A stretch of DNA of 6,780 nt. Origin: an uncultured Campylobacter sp. (GTDB lineage: Bacteria > Actinomycetota > Actinomycetes > Mycobacteriales > Mycobacteriaceae). Below the pieces are notes generated by a model that had not been told where the DNA came from, made no database searches, and saw only the letters and a list, made by a program, of their open reading frames with translations. Positions 5,949 through 6,780 of this stretch are shown piece after piece. Within the stretch, counting starts at the first letter, position 1. Every line of letters starts with the position of its first letter. The translations under genes and the position numbers were made by a program. The stretch spans positions 1-6,780 of the forward strand of contig CALTYW010000119.1 of the NCBI GenBank assembly GCA_943913625.1, in the 5' to 3' direction.

Positions 5949-6467
5949 GTGAGCGAGCAGCAGGCGAGCGACCGCGAGGTGGCGTACCTGACCGCACTGG
6001 ACCCGCACGCCTCAACCACGACGAAACCGTGGGAGCTGGAGATTTCCTCCCCGTTCCTTCACCGCGTCGCTGTGCTGTGGATCATTGTCGTGATGACGGT
6101 GCACGTCTTCATGGCGTGGGCCGTTGACGTGGAGTTCACCGGCGTTGCCGTGACCGGGTTGGACAAATTCGCCTTCGTCGGTGTTGGCATCGTCATCTCT
6201 GTGCTTTCGTGGATCGCGTTGACGCGTCCTCGCGTGAAGGCCAACGAAGACGGCGTGGAGGTTGCCAACATCATCGGCACCCGCTTCTACCCGTGGCTGG
6301 TCATCTACGGCCTGTCTTTCCCGAAGGGCGCCCGGATGGCCCGCCTGGAGCTGCCCGAGTTCGAATACGTCACGCTTTGGGCTATTCAGTCCGGGGACAA
6401 AGAGCGCGCCATTAAGGCGGTCGAAGAGTTCCGCGCGCTCGAAGCAAAGTACATGCCGCAGGACTAA
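5949..6467 (+). CDS. Small two-TM membrane protein with bacterial PH-like domain; function unknown
   Basis: No biochemical function can be assigned. The 172-residue product has a hydrophilic N-terminus (1-38) ending in a KPWELEISSP stretch, two hydrophobic segments suitable as membrane helices (about 40-59 and 72-91) separated by a short acidic loop, then a soluble C-terminal half (93-172). The RPRVKANEDGVEVAN-type beginning, the FYPWLVIYGLSFPKG middle and the closing helix rich in Ala/Glu/Lys resemble the bacterial PH-like domain family called bPH_6 in Pfam, recognised by eye and not searched. By the positive-inside rule, Arg/Lys after helix 2 suggest that the PH-like half faces the cytoplasm. 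A similar small membrane protein (Rv1417) follows ribH in M. tuberculosis, so the linkage is probably old within the order. It starts 46 bases after ribH and ends 13 before uvrC, so probably shares their transcript. Start chosen at GTG 5949 for SD spacing; GTG 5943 is possible. Confidence 0.8.
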   Translation: MSEQQASDREVAYLTALDPHASTTTKPWELEISSPFLHRVAVLWIIVVMTVHVFMAWAVDVEFTGVAVTGLDKFAFVGVGIVISVLSWIALTRPRVKANEDGVEVANIIGTRFYPWLVIYGLSFPKGARMARLELPEFEYVTLWAIQSGDKERAIKAVEEFRALEAKYMPQD

Positions 6468-6480
6468 CGGGTAGCTGACC

Positions 6481-6780
6481 TTGGCAAACCCGCAAGAATA
6501 CCGCCCGGCGCCGGGCACTATCCCCACTGACCCTGGGGTGTACAAGTTCCGCGACAAGGACGGCCGCGTCATTTACGTGGGCAAGGCGAAGAACCTGCGC
6601 GCGAGGTTGAATAACTACTTCCAGCCTCCGCAGACGTTGCATCCGCGCACTCGTCAAATGGTGTACACCGGCGCGTCGGTGGAGTGGACCGTGGTGGCTT
6701 CCGAAGTCGAGGCACTGCAGCTGGAATACACGTGGATCAAGCGCTTCGACCCGTGGTTCAACGTCATGTACCGCGACGAC
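6481..6780 (+). CDS. uvrC: Excinuclease ABC subunit C, N-terminal part (3' end outside window)
   Basis: UvrC makes the dual incisions flanking a lesion during UvrABC nucleotide excision repair. One hundred residues are present, in frame to the last base of the window. They cover the GIY-YIG nuclease domain responsible for the 3' incision: PGVYKF (18-23, the GIY part), VIYVGKAKNLRARL (30-43) with Tyr32, Lys35 and Arg42, and VEALQLE ending in Glu82, the likely metal ligand. The opening YRPAPGTIP is typical of actinobacterial UvrC. The UvrB-binding, RNase H-like and helix-hairpin-helix domains lie beyond the window. The start is TTG 6481, because a TAG at 6472 closes the frame just upstream and the next in-frame candidate inside is too late. 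No convincing SD precedes it (only GGG at 6469-6471), so initiation may be weak or coupled to the gene before it. Confidence 0.95.
   Translation, partial: MANPQEYRPAPGTIPTDPGVYKFRDKDGRVIYVGKAKNLRARLNNYFQPPQTLHPRTRQMVYTGASVEWTVVASEVEALQLEYTWIKRFDPWFNVMYRDD

Noticed and set aside
1..6780. A novel defence, mobile or otherwise undescribed system
   Set aside because: All nine genes run in one direction, eight have clear housekeeping identities, composition looks uniform by eye, and there are no integrase, transposase, toxin, array or inverted-repeat signals.

Overview
The window looks like a piece of a GC-rich actinobacterial chromosome, most likely Corynebacterium (order Mycobacteriales). Grounds: about two-thirds G+C by eye, frequent GTG/TTG starts, protein sequences that read like corynebacterial/mycobacterial homologues, and the gene order fmt-rsmB-rpe-ribD-ribE-ribBA-ribH-(PH-domain membrane protein)-uvrC. 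The species cannot be named from this sequence alone.

Layout: nine genes, all on the + strand, covering almost every base. 1-381 is the 3' end of fmt (methionyl-tRNA formyltransferase). 378-1859 is rsmB (16S rRNA m5C967 methyltransferase). 1865-2527 is rpe (ribulose-phosphate 3-epimerase). 2524-5902 is a complete riboflavin set: ribD, ribE (riboflavin synthase), ribBA and ribH. 5949-6467 is a small uncharacterised membrane protein with a bacterial PH-like domain. 6481-6780 is the 5' end of uvrC (excision-repair nuclease). The longest non-coding gap is 46 bases (5903-5948).

How the genes work together: RibBA makes both riboflavin precursors, one from GTP and one from ribulose 5-phosphate. RibD takes the GTP branch through deamination and reduction. 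RibH joins the branches to give lumazine, and RibE dismutates lumazine to riboflavin. Rpe, one gene upstream, interconverts ribulose 5-phosphate (the RibBA substrate) and xylulose 5-phosphate, so it sits naturally beside this pathway. Fmt and RsmB serve translation initiation and ribosome maturation, and appear to share the transcript rather than the pathway.

Expression: genes are joined by 4-base GTGA overlaps (fmt/rsmB, rpe/ribD), a 20-base overlap (ribD/ribE) and gaps of 5-14 bases elsewhere up to ribH. Several stop codons lie inside the next gene's Shine-Dalgarno sequence. No promoter, FMN riboswitch, terminator, RNA gene, mobile element, CRISPR array or significant repeat was found. The transcript probably starts upstream of this window.

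Overall this is an ordinary housekeeping region. I found no evidence of an undescribed system. The points most worth a second look are the unassigned PH-domain gene, motif deviations in RibBA, the missing riboswitch, and the junction architecture.
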